Below, piece by piece: positions 63,336 to 64,000 of a DNA stretch of 64,000 nt (within the stretch, counting starts at the first letter, position 1; every line of letters begins with the position of its first letter). This stretch comes from Hymenolepis diminuta (Eukaryota; Platyhelminthes; Cestoda; Cyclophyllidea; Hymenolepididae): assembly GCA_900708905.1 (NCBI GenBank), contig CAADRB010000003.1, forward strand, positions 2,497,303-2,561,302, in the 5' to 3' direction. Below the pieces are notes generated by a model. That model did no database searches. It was not told the origin of the DNA and worked only from the letters and a program-made list of their open reading frames with translations. The position numbers and the translations under genes are program-made.

Positions 63336-63848
63336 TTTATTATATCCCAAACGTTTAATTTTATTAAGCGCTGCAATTATAGAATTCCTTGTAAACATTG
63401 AACTTGAAACGATATTTGATTGATGGAATTCTCAAATTGTGGCATACGTAGGAGTTAATTCAAATACCTTGTCTTCTCCCTAGTGCAAGAGTAAGATGTT
63501 AGAATGGGGATCTGAAATAATAAGTATAAGATGTTGAGGGTAATTTAAATTAGTTTTACATTAAAACCAATCCCGCATTTCAATACGAATTAAATGAGAT
63601 AATAAGGTGTTATAACGTAACAAGCTAGAAGTCCCGGTAGTAATCTCGAAGAGCAACCAATCTAAATAACTCAGTAACATAGCAGCTTAACACAGAAGTC
63701 AATAACTCACGGAAGAACACAGGGCACGTTATGGTAAGCATGTGTGTATTAACGAAACTAAACTCAATCGGTCTCGGCTTAAGGAAATGGGCCTAATTAC
63801 AAGGTGCCTTTCATCAGTTTAGAAATTAATAAGGAAATTGCACTTTTA
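63336..63848. other. 3' flank without a gene
   Basis: Probably the 3' UTR and downstream DNA of the preceding gene. No clear AATAAA close to the stop and no coding frame. Confidence 0.5.
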
Positions 63849-64000
63849 TTTATAGAAGAAATATTGGGAGCAGGAGAAAATGATCATTTTTTCTTCTACC
63901 GTAATGGAAAAAACTTGTTCTCTTTATCAAATTAAGTGCAATATGAACTGTTAGAAGAAATGATAATTATTTTCCCCGCTCCCAATATTTCTTCTATGAA
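63849..64000. repeat. Long inverted repeat at window end (foldback/MITE-like)
   Basis: Arm 63849-63898 and arm 63951-64000 are reverse complements over about 48 bases, sharing atagaagaaatattgggagc and differing at few positions. They are separated by about 52 bases. Each arm itself begins TAGAAGAAAT and ends with its near-complement. No transposase is present. The element may continue beyond the window. Confidence 0.75.

Noticed and set aside
1..64000. CRISPR arrays, rRNA, operons or prokaryotic mobile systems
   Set aside because: No regularly spaced repeats, ribosomal motifs or compact gene runs; the window is plainly animal nuclear DNA.

Overview
This is a eukaryotic, AT-rich, intron-rich nuclear DNA window carrying about two and a half recognisable genes in 64 kb. 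Coding exons are short islands in long, AT-rich, microsatellite-bearing introns. The animal origin is certain: there is a LIM-homeobox gene and an OXR1/TLDc gene. A 40-bp first intron followed by much larger downstream introns, the low GC content, and strongly diverged but complete animal proteins fit a parasitic flatworm (cestode or trematode). That placement is inference.

Layout. (1) 1-8304: no supportable gene; a tRNA-like SINE-type sequence near 664-741 and one copy of a dispersed repeat near 4016-4200. (2) 8305-36332, plus strand: a 13-exon gene for a LysM + TLDc protein of the OXR1/NCOA7 family. All exon phases join exactly to give 733 residues. Intron 12 holds an internally deleted mariner element (34187-34733) with TA duplication and matching inverted ends. 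(3) 36333-41932: the 5.6-kb convergent intergenic space, with a block of tandem hairpins and a microsatellite. (4) 41933-56559, minus strand: a 4-exon LIM-homeodomain gene of the Arrowhead/Lhx6/Lhx8 class, 379 residues, with an 11.2-kb intron inside the homeobox. (5) 56560-61435: a divergent intergenic region with a C-rich, CCAAT-bearing presumptive promoter next to the LIM gene. (6) 61436-63335, plus strand: a two-exon gene for an unrecognised protein with one C-terminal membrane segment. (7) 63336-64000: no gene seen; the window ends inside a long inverted repeat.

The three genes are not functionally linked in any obvious way. OXR1-type TLDc proteins act in oxidative-stress resistance and bind the V-ATPase; Arrowhead/Lhx6/8 factors specify neurons and other cell types. 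I found no prokaryotic-type system, CRISPR array, rRNA or intact tRNA. The most useful outputs are the exon-exact gene models, including the 40-bp intron that restores the LysM start, and the mariner remnant, dispersed repeat pairs and terminal inverted repeat that ordinary gene finding would miss.
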